The notes: generated by a model from the letters alone, not told the origin. Numbered from the stretch's first letter, positions 46,082 through 54,671 are shown. The stretch is 64,000 bases of DNA from Bacteroidales bacterium (GCA_017437125.1 JAFSBV010000021.1:19992-83991), one strand, 5' to 3'. Translations and numbers: made by a program.

Positions 46082-46753
46082 GCGGTAGCCGACGCTTCTG
46101 ACACTTATTATTTCGACAGAACTGTCAGCCTTGAAGTGGTTGCGGAGACGGGTGATATAGACATTCAGGCTCCGCAGATTGAAGTAGTTGTCGTCTCCCC
46201 AGAGTTCCTTCAGCAGCTCCGATGCTTCGACGACCTGTCCTTTCTTTCTGCACAAGCGGAGAAGTACTGCGGCCTCCCTTGCGGCCAGGACGGTCGGATG
46301 CCCGTTGATGGTCAATGTCTTGGACGATGGGTCGAATTCGTATTCTCCGATTCTGTATTTCGTTTCCTGCATTTCCTTCGCTTCCGCCCTGCCGGCCAGA
46401 GCCTTTACCCTTACGATCAGTTCGTCTATTGCGAAAGGTTTCTTGAGAAAATCGTTTCCTCCCGCTTCAAAGCCCTTTACGACATCTTCTGTGGCGGAAC
46501 GGGCGGTAAGGAAGAGGATGGGAGTCCGACAACCTTCGCTTCGGAGGCGTCTCGCGAGTGAAAATCCGTCAAGGCCCGGCATCATCACGTCGCTGACGAT
46601 GACGTCAAACTGTTCCTTTTCCGTCTTTTCCAATGCCTGAAGACCATCGTACGCAAGATGCACCTCGAAATCTCTGTCGGACAGTGTGTCGGACAGAATT
46701 TCGGCAAGCATCTGCTCATCTTCCACAAGAAGTATCTTTGTCTTATCTTTCAT
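46052..46753 (-). CDS. OmpR-family response regulator
   Basis: The 233-residue protein has a receiver domain (VEDEQ with acidic pair at about residues 11-13; phospho-acceptor Asp in VIVSDVMMPGLDG, about 53-65; switch Thr in LFLTARS) and a winged-helix DNA-binding domain (about 130-228; LKELWGDDNYFNLRSLNVYI and the terminal SVRSVGYRL). It overlaps the kinase gene by 11 bases, so the two are one unit. The helically phased TTAAC array upstream of the kinase is a likely binding site for it. Confidence 0.95.
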   Translation of the reverse strand: MKDKTKILLVEDEQMLAEILSDTLSDRDFEVHLAYDGLQALEKTEKEQFDVIVSDVMMPGLDGFSLARRLRSEGCRTPILFLTARSATEDVVKGFEAGGNDFLKKPFAIDELIVRVKALAGRAEAKEMQETKYRIGEYEFDPSSKTLTINGHPTVLAAREAAVLLRLCRKKGQVVEASELLKELWGDDNYFNLRSLNVYITRLRNHFKADSSVEIISVRSVGYRLHPEPFLIV

Positions 46754-47966
46754 CTTTCGGCAATATGACTTTTACAGTTGTTCCTTTTCCCGGCTGGCTT
46801 TCCATGGAAATCGTGCCCCTATGCAGCTCTGTGACCTGTTTCGCATAGTAAAGTCCGAGTCCGTAGCCTCTCACTGCGTGTATGTCTCCGGTAGGGACGC
46901 GGTAAAACTTCTCGAACACATGAGGCAGGTGCTCCTTTGCGATTCCGCGTCCGTTGTCCTTGATGATTATGGAAAGTCTGTCCGGTTCTTCGAGGACATT
47001 TATCCTTACCACGGGAGCATCGGAATATTTCACGGCATTGTCTATAAGGGTCGCCAGCAGGTTCCTGATATGGAATTCATCAGCCATTATGGCCGTGCCT
47101 TTCGGACATGAAATCCTGAACTCAGCCTTCTTTCCGTTGTTCATTTCCGCACTATCTGCCAGTTGGTTTATGATCCTGTCTATTTCTATCAGAGTCGGAT
47201 TGTATCTGTATTCCCGTCCTTCGACTGATACGGAAAGTATGTGCTCGACCATTGTGGAAAGCTGTGTAAGCTGGTTTTCCACTATTTCCAGATACCTGCT
47301 TCTGCGCTCAATATCGGCGTCGGCCGAGAAGTTCCTCAAGGCGTCTGTAGCAGTGACGGCAACCGATATAGGAGTCTTGAGCTCATGCGTGATGTTGTGA
47401 GTGAAATCCCGTCTCATCTCTTCAAGAGTCCTTTGGCGGTACATTGTCCTGACGAGATAGAACAGCACTGCCGCGATGAGAAGGACAATGGCTACAGACG
47501 AGAATATCAGTCCCCACATCCTGCCCAGAAGCACTTCAGAAGGCATTTCTATGGAAAGCCTGAGTGTGTAGTCTCCCTCGTCGTCAATGACGGTCTCTGT
47601 GGTCATGGGACGTTTCAATGCTGTTTTGTCCCCTCGGCTCATCATCGCGCGAGGCTTTACGTCATTGAAGATGATTTCCGCATGGTACGGCTGGAATGCA
47701 TCAAGCTCGAGAAGGTTCGGCTCGAAATAAAGGGCGAAATCGTCAAGATCCATCTTGATATATGTCGCATCTGTCAGCCCAGGTATCGCATCCATGCGGA
47801 ACGACTTGTATATGCTTTTATACATCGCGGATTCAACACGGCGCCTGAAGTCTGCCACGGAATCATCATACATTCTCCAGACCCACACCAGCTGCACTGC
47901 GGCCAGGGCGACAAGAGAAGACACGACGATGATCGATATGTTCCGGAAATAACGGCGGTGTGACAT
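46743..47966 (-). CDS. Sensor histidine kinase
   Basis: From ATG 47966 the kinase has 407 residues: TM1 (ISIIVVSSLVALAAVQLVWVW, about 10-30), a periplasmic sensor of about 130 residues, TM2 (LIFSSVAIVLLIAAVLFYLV, about 150-170), a HisKA dimerisation domain with the phospho-His in HNITHELKTPISVAV (about 187-201), and an ATPase domain with N box, IIKDNGRGIAKEHL and GYGLGLYYAKQ (about 355-395). The sensor domain has no recognised ligand fold. It resembles the RprX/RprY pairs of Bacteroidetes in layout, but is shorter than RprX. A longer upstream frame is rejected. Confidence 0.94.
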   Translation of the reverse strand: MSHRRYFRNISIIVVSSLVALAAVQLVWVWRMYDDSVADFRRRVESAMYKSIYKSFRMDAIPGLTDATYIKMDLDDFALYFEPNLLELDAFQPYHAEIIFNDVKPRAMMSRGDKTALKRPMTTETVIDDEGDYTLRLSIEMPSEVLLGRMWGLIFSSVAIVLLIAAVLFYLVRTMYRQRTLEEMRRDFTHNITHELKTPISVAVTATDALRNFSADADIERRSRYLEIVENQLTQLSTMVEHILSVSVEGREYRYNPTLIEIDRIINQLADSAEMNNGKKAEFRISCPKGTAIMADEFHIRNLLATLIDNAVKYSDAPVVRINVLEEPDRLSIIIKDNGRGIAKEHLPHVFEKFYRVPTGDIHAVRGYGLGLYYAKQVTELHRGTISMESQPGKGTTVKVILPKDER

Positions 47967-47984
47967 GTTCAATGTATTCTGACA

Positions 47985-47992
47985 CAAAAGTA
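47985..47992 (-). promoter_or_regulatory. -7 box of the two-component operon
   Basis: TACTTTTG on the minus strand, 18 bases before the kinase ATG. Its -33 position lies next to the first TTAAC repeat. Confidence 0.55.
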
Positions 47993-48019
47993 GCAAATAA
48001 AACCATGTCCCGGCAGGAG

Positions 48020-48055
48020 TTAACATTAATTAACATTTCTTAACAATCGGTTAAC
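48020..48055. promoter_or_regulatory. Array of four TTAAC direct repeats, one per helical turn
   Basis: TTAAC starts at 48020, 48030, 48040 and 48051 (steps of 10, 10 and 11 bases), three of them extended to TTAACA. All face the same side of the helix between the divergent promoters of the kinase operon and the plug-like gene, ending at the -33 position of the latter. This is how tandem OmpR-family dimers bind. Confidence 0.75.
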
Positions 48056-48077
48056 TCTAAGTTTCGGTTTATGTCCA

Positions 48078-48085
48078 TATATTTG
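48078..48085 (+). promoter_or_regulatory. -7 box of the plug-like protein gene
   Basis: TATATTTG on the plus strand, 50 bases before ATG 48136. No TTTG -33 is present; the TTAAC array reaches that position instead, as expected for an activated promoter. Confidence 0.65.
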
Positions 48086-48135
48086 CCGTCGGAAAACCGG
48101 TTTCGTCATTGTTTCACTTTAAAAAGAATACGATT

Positions 48136-48825
48136 ATGAAGAAGATCATATTTGCAGTAATGTCAGTGCTCATGGCCGTTTCGGCTTATGCACAGGAAAA
48201 TCCTGAAAAAAGCACAACCCTCTATATCATAGACGGTGTCGTGTCTTCAAGTGCGGCTGCAGCTGAATTGTCCGACTCCGATGTAAAGAGCATGGAAGTG
48301 GTCAAGAACATAGATAAGGCGGTGATAATAACTACTAAGTCAGGAAGAATAATTGCCGGACGTACCATAGACAAGGAAGGAAATCCTGTTCCGGGAGTTG
48401 TGGTACAGGTCTTTGAAAGCAAAGTGGGAACAGTGTCCGACATGGACGGAAACTACAGGATCACCCTTCCGGCAGGAAAGACACATCTTGTGTTCTCATA
48501 CGTAGATGTTCCTTCAAGGACCATTGCAGCCGACAGGGCCGATAATGCTTCGATCATCATGGATGCAGACGAAGAATGGGTGCAGGCAGTCAAGACCATC
48601 CGTCTGGAAAAGTCTGTTGATGCTGATGAAAAGGCTCCGGCTGCAGGCGATCCTCTCTTTATCGTAAAGGAAGCGTCCGGTAAAGTATATAAGACAGAAA
48701 GTCTCGATTCCATAAACCCGGACCAGATCAAGACCATAAACGTCTATAAAGCCCCTAAGTCAATGGATCAGTTCAAGGAATATGGCGACACTTCAAACGG
48801 AGTGATCTTCGTCGAACTCAAATAG
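48136..48825 (+). CDS. Periplasmic carboxypeptidase-regulatory-like protein with two plug-like segments
   Basis: The 229-residue protein starts with a signal peptide (cleaved after AYAQ, residue 20). Residues about 28-70 read like a TonB-receptor plug (LYIIDGV, SMEVVKN, AVIITTKSG). Residues about 71-150 are a carboxypeptidase regulatory-like domain (IAGRTIDKEGNPVPGVVVQV). Residues about 172-229 again look like a plug (PLFIVKE, INPDQIKTINVYK, YGDTSNGVIFVELK). No barrel follows, so it is not a receptor. It may be an orphan plug domain protein, as seen fused to M56 peptidases, or a partner of TonB. It diverges from the two-component operon and is probably its target. Confidence 0.72.
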   Translation: MKKIIFAVMSVLMAVSAYAQENPEKSTTLYIIDGVVSSSAAAAELSDSDVKSMEVVKNIDKAVIITTKSGRIIAGRTIDKEGNPVPGVVVQVFESKVGTVSDMDGNYRITLPAGKTHLVFSYVDVPSRTIAADRADNASIIMDADEEWVQAVKTIRLEKSVDADEKAPAAGDPLFIVKEASGKVYKTESLDSINPDQIKTINVYKAPKSMDQFKEYGDTSNGVIFVELK

Positions 48826-48889
48826 ACACGTCAATCATACAAGTTTAGTGAAGAAGTTGGTTAAGTCTTTGCCTCGAAGTCTGCCAGCT

Positions 48890-49072
48890 TCTTTTTTTTG
48901 CGGGGGGGGGACTGCTCGTTTTTGTTTTTTCGGTGATGCTCCAGTGGACTGTCGTTTCAGCGAAGCGCTTGTGGGAGGTCTGTGAGGCGCCTCGCTGGGG
49001 GAAAATGGTCGAAAATGCCACTTTCTGGTCAGCGAGGCCTTTCAGAGCATGCTGGGAAGGGCTTCGCTGATG
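48890..49072. other. Non-coding stretch with homopolymers and nested inverted repeats
   Basis: Eight T (48892-48899), G, C and nine G (48902-48910) run together. Then come CAGCGAAGC (48958-48966), GCCTCGCTG (48989-48997), CAGCGAGGC (49030-49038) and GCTTCGCTG (49061-49069): an outer pair and an inner pair that are inverted copies. No promoter or convincing frame is seen. Small frames on both strands here lack family features. Confidence 0.5.
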
Positions 49073-49097
49073 GACATGGGTATGTATCCGGGCCAGG

Positions 49098-50171
49098 TCA
49101 GAGGGTCGGTGTGGTGGCGGTGATGCTGGAAGGCATATCGCTTTCGATGTGGAGTACTGCTTCGGTCGGGATAAGGCCGCCATCCTTCCCGATGCGAAAT
49201 ACCTGTATCATCCTGTCGTCGCGGCATGCCACCAGAAGGAAGTTTCCATCTTCCGTGATCATGAAATTCCTCGGATGGCGTCCTGTATTCATGTAACCTT
49301 CCTTTGTCAGGGTTCCGTCCTCATTGATGCTGAATATGGATATTCCGTCGTTTTCGAGACGGTGGGAGGTGTAGAGCCATCTGCCGGAAGGGTGGATGTG
49401 GATGTCTGCACTTCCTCCTGCATTTACCTCATCAGCCTGGATCCGCTGGACGAGCTTGAATCCGTCAGACGCCTGATACACAAGCACTTCTCCCGAAAGT
49501 TCTGCAATGCAGTACAATATAAGTCCGTTCTTCCCCATGCCGAACTCCATATGTCTCGGGCCACTTCCCGGAGGGCACTGTATGTCGCCGATATGACTCA
49601 GACCGCATTTGGTGCCGTTCGGTTTGAATTCCAGGATATGTATGACATCGGCTCCGAGGTCGGTCGCAAGGATATGGTTATTCATGCCCGGAACGACCTT
49701 CAGCTGGTGGATATGCGACGACTCCTGCCTGTCTGCGACCGGACCGCTTCCTGTGAATGAAAGCTGCGCGCATCTTTCCTCAAGCACCCCGTCCCTGATA
49801 GGGAACACGCTGACAGATCCGCCGCTGTAATCAGCAGTCATCATATATCCTTCATGCAGTAGAATGAAGCATGGGTCGGCCCCTGTCTGACGCAGATCAG
49901 TCGTTTCACCATCCTTGAATGAATATACTCCGGAATCCCCGCCGCACTCGCTCACAGCAAAGATACTGCCCTCACATTCAATGGCATATGACGCATTCCT
50001 GGCCTCGACCTTCCCCTTAGATGTAAACTCAAGTGATTCACAATCAAAGGAATACAGATGGATATTCTCCCCGTATGTTCCGATCACCAGGTCGATGGCG
50101 GCCGGGTTTCCGCATCCCCCGGCCGCCAGAAGGGCTGCTGCCGCTCCTATGCTTCTGAATAATGTCTTCAT
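49098..50171 (-). CDS. Lactonase-family beta-propeller lipoprotein (6-phosphogluconolactonase-like)
   Basis: The 357-residue protein has a lipoprotein signal (AGGC near residues 17-20) followed by a seven-bladed propeller of the YbhE/Pgl lactonase family. Repeating GxYxxNI-type blades are seen as IGTYGENIHLYSFDCES, GSGPRHMEFGMGKNGLILYC (about 197-216), HIHPSGRWLYTSHRLENDGISIF and GRHPRNFMITEDGNFLLVAC (about 300-319). Being exported and next to GH9 and GH13 genes, it may act on sugar lactones rather than on 6-phosphogluconolactone in the cytoplasm. It starts 9 bases after the GH9 stop. Confidence 0.85.
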   Translation of the reverse strand: MKTLFRSIGAAAALLAAGGCGNPAAIDLVIGTYGENIHLYSFDCESLEFTSKGKVEARNASYAIECEGSIFAVSECGGDSGVYSFKDGETTDLRQTGADPCFILLHEGYMMTADYSGGSVSVFPIRDGVLEERCAQLSFTGSGPVADRQESSHIHQLKVVPGMNNHILATDLGADVIHILEFKPNGTKCGLSHIGDIQCPPGSGPRHMEFGMGKNGLILYCIAELSGEVLVYQASDGFKLVQRIQADEVNAGGSADIHIHPSGRWLYTSHRLENDGISIFSINEDGTLTKEGYMNTGRHPRNFMITEDGNFLLVACRDDRMIQVFRIGKDGGLIPTEAVLHIESDMPSSITATTPTL

Positions 50172-50180
50172 ATCACCGGC

Positions 50181-52694
50181 TTACAAAAGATTCCTGACAG
50201 CGAGGACGAGGAACATGTAGTGTGATGAACCTCCTCCAAGCACATATTCGGTCTGCTGCCACAGATAAGGCCATACCAGCAGTTCAGGGAAGTCCGGTCT
50301 GATCAGAGCAGTGCCTGAAATGACACCTCCCGGGATATATGACCAGTCAGCCCTGTTCAGTCCATAGCCTACGGTTGCGGACTCAGCTCCGATACCTGAG
50401 GCGAACGAAGCCTGATTGGAGCCTGGATGACATCCGAGGACAAAGTTCATCGAATTGGTCACAGGATCTGCGGAAAATATTTCAGGATAGGCTGAAACAA
50501 GGAAATAATGGTTGAATCCGAAGTTCTGGATGCTCCATCCCGCACCCCAGATATCAGGTGTATATGGCACTCCGTATGGGGTCGCGCCGGTCTGTTCCTT
50601 AAGTCTCTCATTGTAGGCGATGAGGGCTTCGTTCCACTGCGAAACCAGCTTCCTGTATTTCTTTTCTCCCTCCATCTTCTTTGCCACGCGGGCCATGAAC
50701 CATCCGTTGCGCTCTATGTTTGAGGTTACTGCCTGCCAGTTTCCGGCAATATAATCCAGATATGTCTGATCACCGGTGGTGAGGTATAGTTCGGTTGCAG
50801 CATGGAGCTTCATGCCGGCCCTCGATTCCTTTGTGGCCTCGAATATTTCCTTCGCGATGTTCAGACAATGGGCAGAAAGCGTGTCGTTGAAGCCTTCAAG
50901 GGCACGTGATGTCGCCGCAAGATTGGCAGCTGTGCTTATCTCCCTTCCTGGATTGTCCTCGGTGAACACCCATCTGTCATCTTCATTTCCCGGAATATTG
51001 TCGGTCATTGCCGCAGCATCGCCGAGAAGTACATATTGCCTGAGGGTAGGACAGATCATACCTCTGTAGAGCCTTCCTAAAGCGAGGTAACCGTTGACCA
51101 CACTCAGAGCTCCATGCTCGATCTGCTGGAGAAGGTCGTTGCGTCCGTCCGCCTCATGTATCTCCACCTTTCTTGCCTGCTGGTCGATGGAAGTCACATC
51201 GATTTCAGGTGCGAATTCCTCCCATGCAAGAGAGAGGATATAGCATTCGCCGGACTGTGATTCCACTCTGAGGTCGAAGTCTCCTGCATCATGCCATCCT
51301 CCGACATTCAGACCATGTCCGGTCTGATGCGTGTCGAGATTGCAAGGTATGCCTTCCCTCTGGTCATAACCGTCGATATGGTTGCCGTGTTCCGCCATCT
51401 GTGCGTCGTCAAGGTGGCAGGCATCGTGCCATATACGGTATTTCTCGCTCACCCTCATATGGCACATCTGTACCGGCAGGAAGTATTCGAGGACTGGCTG
51501 CCATACGCCGCGGTCAAGCACATCAGCACCTATTCTGAAAGTCGGGGAAACGCTGTCCTTGTACCGGATCTTGTAGAGTCCGGCCTCCGATGTTTCTGAA
51601 AAATCGGCCTTGAGGTAGTTGTAGCGCAGAAAATCGCCCTCCCAAGGAACTGTAGTAAGCTCTCTGACCTTCTTCTCACCTTCAGGGGTGAGTTTTATGA
51701 GGCTTGCCTGGGCGAAGTCGCTGTCCCTTCCGTCAAGTTCTATTACGGCGAACTTCTGCTGCTCCGGAAGATAACCGACCTGCGAGGTCTGTACGACCGG
51801 ACTGTACATCCAGTCTTCCACCACGTTCGGTTCAATATGCCATACGATGGCTCCCTTTGTCGCCCCGGCCGGTATCTCGCTTCGAAGGACGAACCATCCG
51901 TTGTTATGGTTCAGACGGCCGTCATACAATTTCAGAGGAGCTGTTTCTGACGTAATCTTGAGTCTTGAGTACGGATCGTCCGGGCAGGAAACGAAGCAGC
52001 TTCCCTCCGCATATGGAGAAGCGACGATCATATCTGCGTTAAGAGGACTGTAACCCTCACCGTTGAGCCTGTCGATGTCGGCGTGCGGACGGCCTTCCAT
52101 ATGGAAGTCTCCCTTATGCTCGAGGTATGTCTTTGAGTATTCCAGAGGGGCATTGGCCTGCTGAGGATATATGCCTCCGTCTCCGTCCATCAGCCAAGGT
52201 TTTCCGAAAAGATCGCCAGGGAAGAACTCGAGGTTGAAACCTGCCTTTCCGATGAATTCCTCAGGGACAGGATTGTCCAGATCGACAGTCACCACGAGGG
52301 ATTCCCCCTGCGCTTCCAATGTCACGGAATATGTGAGCTGAAGGTCGGGATAGAACATCGGATTGAATCCGGTCTCATGCCTTGTGGAATCCGGATATGC
52401 CAGTCTGGTGACGATCTTTCCGTCAGTGACTTCACGGCTTATCTGTCTTGGAACCGGCTGCCACTGACCCGGGGTGGGCTCGAAACGGATGTCTCCGTTG
52501 GTGACCATCCTCTTGCCATGCATTATCAGCGATATGCCTCCCTGATGGCCTTCCGGATAATAATCGTTGAAAGCCATTGCATCGACTCCGTGATTGCGGA
52601 AATATCCGCTCTCCGTAAGGACGAAATCTTGCGCACGGGCAGAATTGAATGATGCCGCAGCAATCAACAATGCTGCTATAAGTCTGAGTTTCAT
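50181..52694 (-). CDS. GH9 family glycoside hydrolase (endoglucanase-like)
   Basis: The 837-residue protein has a signal peptide (cleaved after ARAQ near residue 22), a long N-terminal beta region (about 25-290) that is larger than usual, an Ig-like CelD_N domain (about 300-385, VVQTSQVGYLPEQQKFAVIE) and a GH9 (alpha/alpha)6 catalytic domain. The catalytic Asp pair lies in VGGWHDAGDFDLRVES (about 467-482), and the C-terminal GH9 block with VLGCHPGSNQ near 760 is present. GH9 enzymes act on beta-1,4-glucans, and some on chitooligosaccharides. It sits 3 bases after the GH13 stop, so all three genes are one operon. Confidence 0.9.
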   Translation of the reverse strand: MKLRLIAALLIAAASFNSARAQDFVLTESGYFRNHGVDAMAFNDYYPEGHQGGISLIMHGKRMVTNGDIRFEPTPGQWQPVPRQISREVTDGKIVTRLAYPDSTRHETGFNPMFYPDLQLTYSVTLEAQGESLVVTVDLDNPVPEEFIGKAGFNLEFFPGDLFGKPWLMDGDGGIYPQQANAPLEYSKTYLEHKGDFHMEGRPHADIDRLNGEGYSPLNADMIVASPYAEGSCFVSCPDDPYSRLKITSETAPLKLYDGRLNHNNGWFVLRSEIPAGATKGAIVWHIEPNVVEDWMYSPVVQTSQVGYLPEQQKFAVIELDGRDSDFAQASLIKLTPEGEKKVRELTTVPWEGDFLRYNYLKADFSETSEAGLYKIRYKDSVSPTFRIGADVLDRGVWQPVLEYFLPVQMCHMRVSEKYRIWHDACHLDDAQMAEHGNHIDGYDQREGIPCNLDTHQTGHGLNVGGWHDAGDFDLRVESQSGECYILSLAWEEFAPEIDVTSIDQQARKVEIHEADGRNDLLQQIEHGALSVVNGYLALGRLYRGMICPTLRQYVLLGDAAAMTDNIPGNEDDRWVFTEDNPGREISTAANLAATSRALEGFNDTLSAHCLNIAKEIFEATKESRAGMKLHAATELYLTTGDQTYLDYIAGNWQAVTSNIERNGWFMARVAKKMEGEKKYRKLVSQWNEALIAYNERLKEQTGATPYGVPYTPDIWGAGWSIQNFGFNHYFLVSAYPEIFSADPVTNSMNFVLGCHPGSNQASFASGIGAESATVGYGLNRADWSYIPGGVISGTALIRPDFPELLVWPYLWQQTEYVLGGGSSHYMFLVLAVRNLL

Positions 52695-52697
52695 AGT

Positions 52698-54440
52698 TTA
52701 AAGAAGTTTGATTATCGAATATGACTGTCCCGGCATCTTTACAGAGACATTTCCGGTCTTGCGGTCGTGGTCAAGTTCTATCTCGTCGCCCATCAGAAGC
52801 TTTGTCTTTCTGAAAGGAACATTCACGTTGAAAGAGGCTTCCGATGCCTCTGCACGAGGATTGAGAAGTACTAAGACCACGTCTTCTCCTGCCGCTCTTG
52901 CATAAACGAAAGGATATGTGTCCTTCTCCGCATAGAGAGGAACGAATTCCGCATAATTGGCTAATGCAGGCTCGCTGTGCCTGAGGGCTATGAGCTGCCT
53001 TGTGCGGTTCAGAAGGGAATTCGGATCGTTTTCCTGATCTGCGACATTCGGAGCGTCCTCTGCCGGATCGACAGGAAGATAGAGTTTTGAAGGATCTGCT
53101 GTCGAAAATCCCAGATTGGCACCGCTGTTCCATTGCATAGGAGTACGTGCTCCGTTTCTCGGCTGGTATGCTCCCTCCACCTGAGGCCAGTCGCATGGAA
53201 GCTGCTTCATTCCGATTTCATTTCCGTAATAAAGGAATGAGACTCCCGGCATGGTGAAGCCGAAGGCATATATGATCTCCAGTTCCTTGTCTGTGCGTCT
53301 GTTGCCTAAGCGGGCATTGTCGTGATTTCCAAGAGGCAGACTGATGTATCCTTTTCCCTTTGTCTGCTCGTACTGATCCATATAGCTTGCGAGGAAGTCG
53401 GTGATGTTGCCCTTTCCTTCAGCGTCGAAATAGCTGTGTCCTTCGCTGACTCCGTTGAGGATGCGCCAGCTCTCCTTCTGGAACAGGTCGTTGTAGCCGT
53501 TGAACCAGTGGAAGAAATCCACATGGAAACAGTTGTCAAGCGCATCGGCAGGATATGACCATTCCGCCACCATGAATCCGTGAGGGAACTCCTCTTCCAG
53601 AAGCTGGCGGATCTCTCTCCAGAACAGTTTAGTAGCGTTTTCACGCGTGTTGTGGAACTGCTCGTTACCGCTTGTCTGCGAAGTCTTTGTGAGTGCACCT
53701 GCCATATCTGCACGGAAACCGTCAGCCCCCATCTCCATCCAGAAACGGAGCACGTCCTTGAGGTCGTTCTTCATCGCTATGACATCCGGATGGTCTGTGG
53801 CAAGCTGCCAAGGCTCGTTCGGATCAGGGTTCGAGAAACCGAAGTTCAAGGCAGGCTGGCACCAGTAGAAGTTTCGCATGAACTGTCCGTTGCGCTTGCC
53901 GTATCCCTTGATGAAAGATCCGGCAAACTCTTTCGGTGGATCCACCCAGTTGGTCTTGGTCCAGATATAATAATTCGAATATTTGTTCTTTTCCTGTTTT
54001 GCAGATTCCACGAACCAAGGATGGTCGATAGCAGTGTAGCTGATGACATAGTCGAAGATCACCTTCAGACCCCTCTTGTGCGCTTCTTCAAAAAGCTGGC
54101 GGGCATCCTCGTTCGTACCGTAGCGCGGAGCCACCTTGTAATAGTCACGAATGTCATATCCGGCATCATTGAACGGAGAATCGAAGAAAGGATTGAACCA
54201 GATGGCATCCACGCCCAGGCTCTTGACATAATCGAGCTTGCTGATGATGCCCTGGAGGTCTCCGATTCCGTCTCCGTCTGAGTCGCAGAATGTCTGCGGA
54301 TATATCTGATAGAATACGGCGTTCTCCGCCCATTCCGGTACAGGAGGTATCTCATATTCTCCCGTTATTTTTCCGTAATCCTGTGCGGTCGCAGCCAGAC
54401 AGCAAAATGCTGCTGCAGCAAGTGTGATGATTCTGTTCAT
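52698..54440 (-). CDS. GH13 family alpha-amylase-like enzyme with altered region I
   Basis: From ATG 54440 the protein has 580 residues and a signal peptide (cut after TAQ, residue 20). The (beta/alpha)8 markers are AVFYQIYPQTFCDSDGDGIG (41-60), nucleophile D245 in DGFRADMAGAL, acid/base E293 in VAEWSYP, and H373-D374 in LPLGNHDNAR. Conserved region I, normally DxxxNH, reads DYVISY (130-135), so the His that usually contacts the -1 sugar is Tyr. Specificity may be unusual or activity reduced. It leads the GH13-GH9-lactonase operon. A longer frame to 54572 includes the promoter and is rejected. Confidence 0.9.
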   Translation of the reverse strand: MNRIITLAAAAFCCLAATAQDYGKITGEYEIPPVPEWAENAVFYQIYPQTFCDSDGDGIGDLQGIISKLDYVKSLGVDAIWFNPFFDSPFNDAGYDIRDYYKVAPRYGTNEDARQLFEEAHKRGLKVIFDYVISYTAIDHPWFVESAKQEKNKYSNYYIWTKTNWVDPPKEFAGSFIKGYGKRNGQFMRNFYWCQPALNFGFSNPDPNEPWQLATDHPDVIAMKNDLKDVLRFWMEMGADGFRADMAGALTKTSQTSGNEQFHNTRENATKLFWREIRQLLEEEFPHGFMVAEWSYPADALDNCFHVDFFHWFNGYNDLFQKESWRILNGVSEGHSYFDAEGKGNITDFLASYMDQYEQTKGKGYISLPLGNHDNARLGNRRTDKELEIIYAFGFTMPGVSFLYYGNEIGMKQLPCDWPQVEGAYQPRNGARTPMQWNSGANLGFSTADPSKLYLPVDPAEDAPNVADQENDPNSLLNRTRQLIALRHSEPALANYAEFVPLYAEKDTYPFVYARAAGEDVVLVLLNPRAEASEASFNVNVPFRKTKLLMGDEIELDHDRKTGNVSVKMPGQSYSIIKLL

Positions 54441-54538
54441 ATAAGGTGGTTTTTCATGTGTATGGTTTTTGTCCGACAATTTTACCGTTGGGAGGTTTTC
54501 CGATGGATGTGTGGCAGGCTGTGATATCCTTTGCGTTA

Positions 54539-54546
54539 CAAATATA
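54539..54546 (-). promoter_or_regulatory. -7 box of the GH13-GH9-lactonase operon
   Basis: TATATTTG on the minus strand, about 98 bases before the GH13 ATG. The inverted-repeat block at 54559-54671 lies directly upstream. Confidence 0.6.
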
Positions 54547-54558
54547 CAGAAAAGCGGT

Positions 54559-54671
54559 GTCACGTAGTACATGATCTGGCATATTTGTGTACTTCGTGGC
54601 GGGAATTCGTGCGGTTTGAAAGAAAACTGGCCACGAGATACACAACTTGTGTCGTCTGCGTACTTCGTGAC
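54559..54671. repeat. Nested inverted repeats upstream of the GH13 operon
   Basis: The outer pair is GTCACGTAGTAC (54559-54570) and GTACTTCGTGAC (54660-54671), 11 of 12 paired. The inner pair is GTGTACTTCGTGGC (54587-54600) and GCCACGAGATACAC (54630-54643), 12 of 14 paired. All four share the ACTTCGTG core. This is the first part of the 614-base gene-free stretch 54441-55054. Confidence 0.7.

Noticed and set aside
47241-47963. 240-codon plus-strand frame across the histidine kinase gene
   Set aside because: It is a shadow of the kinase. It has no promoter, no recognisable domain and ends where the kinase begins.
48845-49183. Small frames on both strands between the plug-like gene and the lactonase
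   Set aside because: They pass through the homopolymer runs and have low-complexity composition without any signal or domain.
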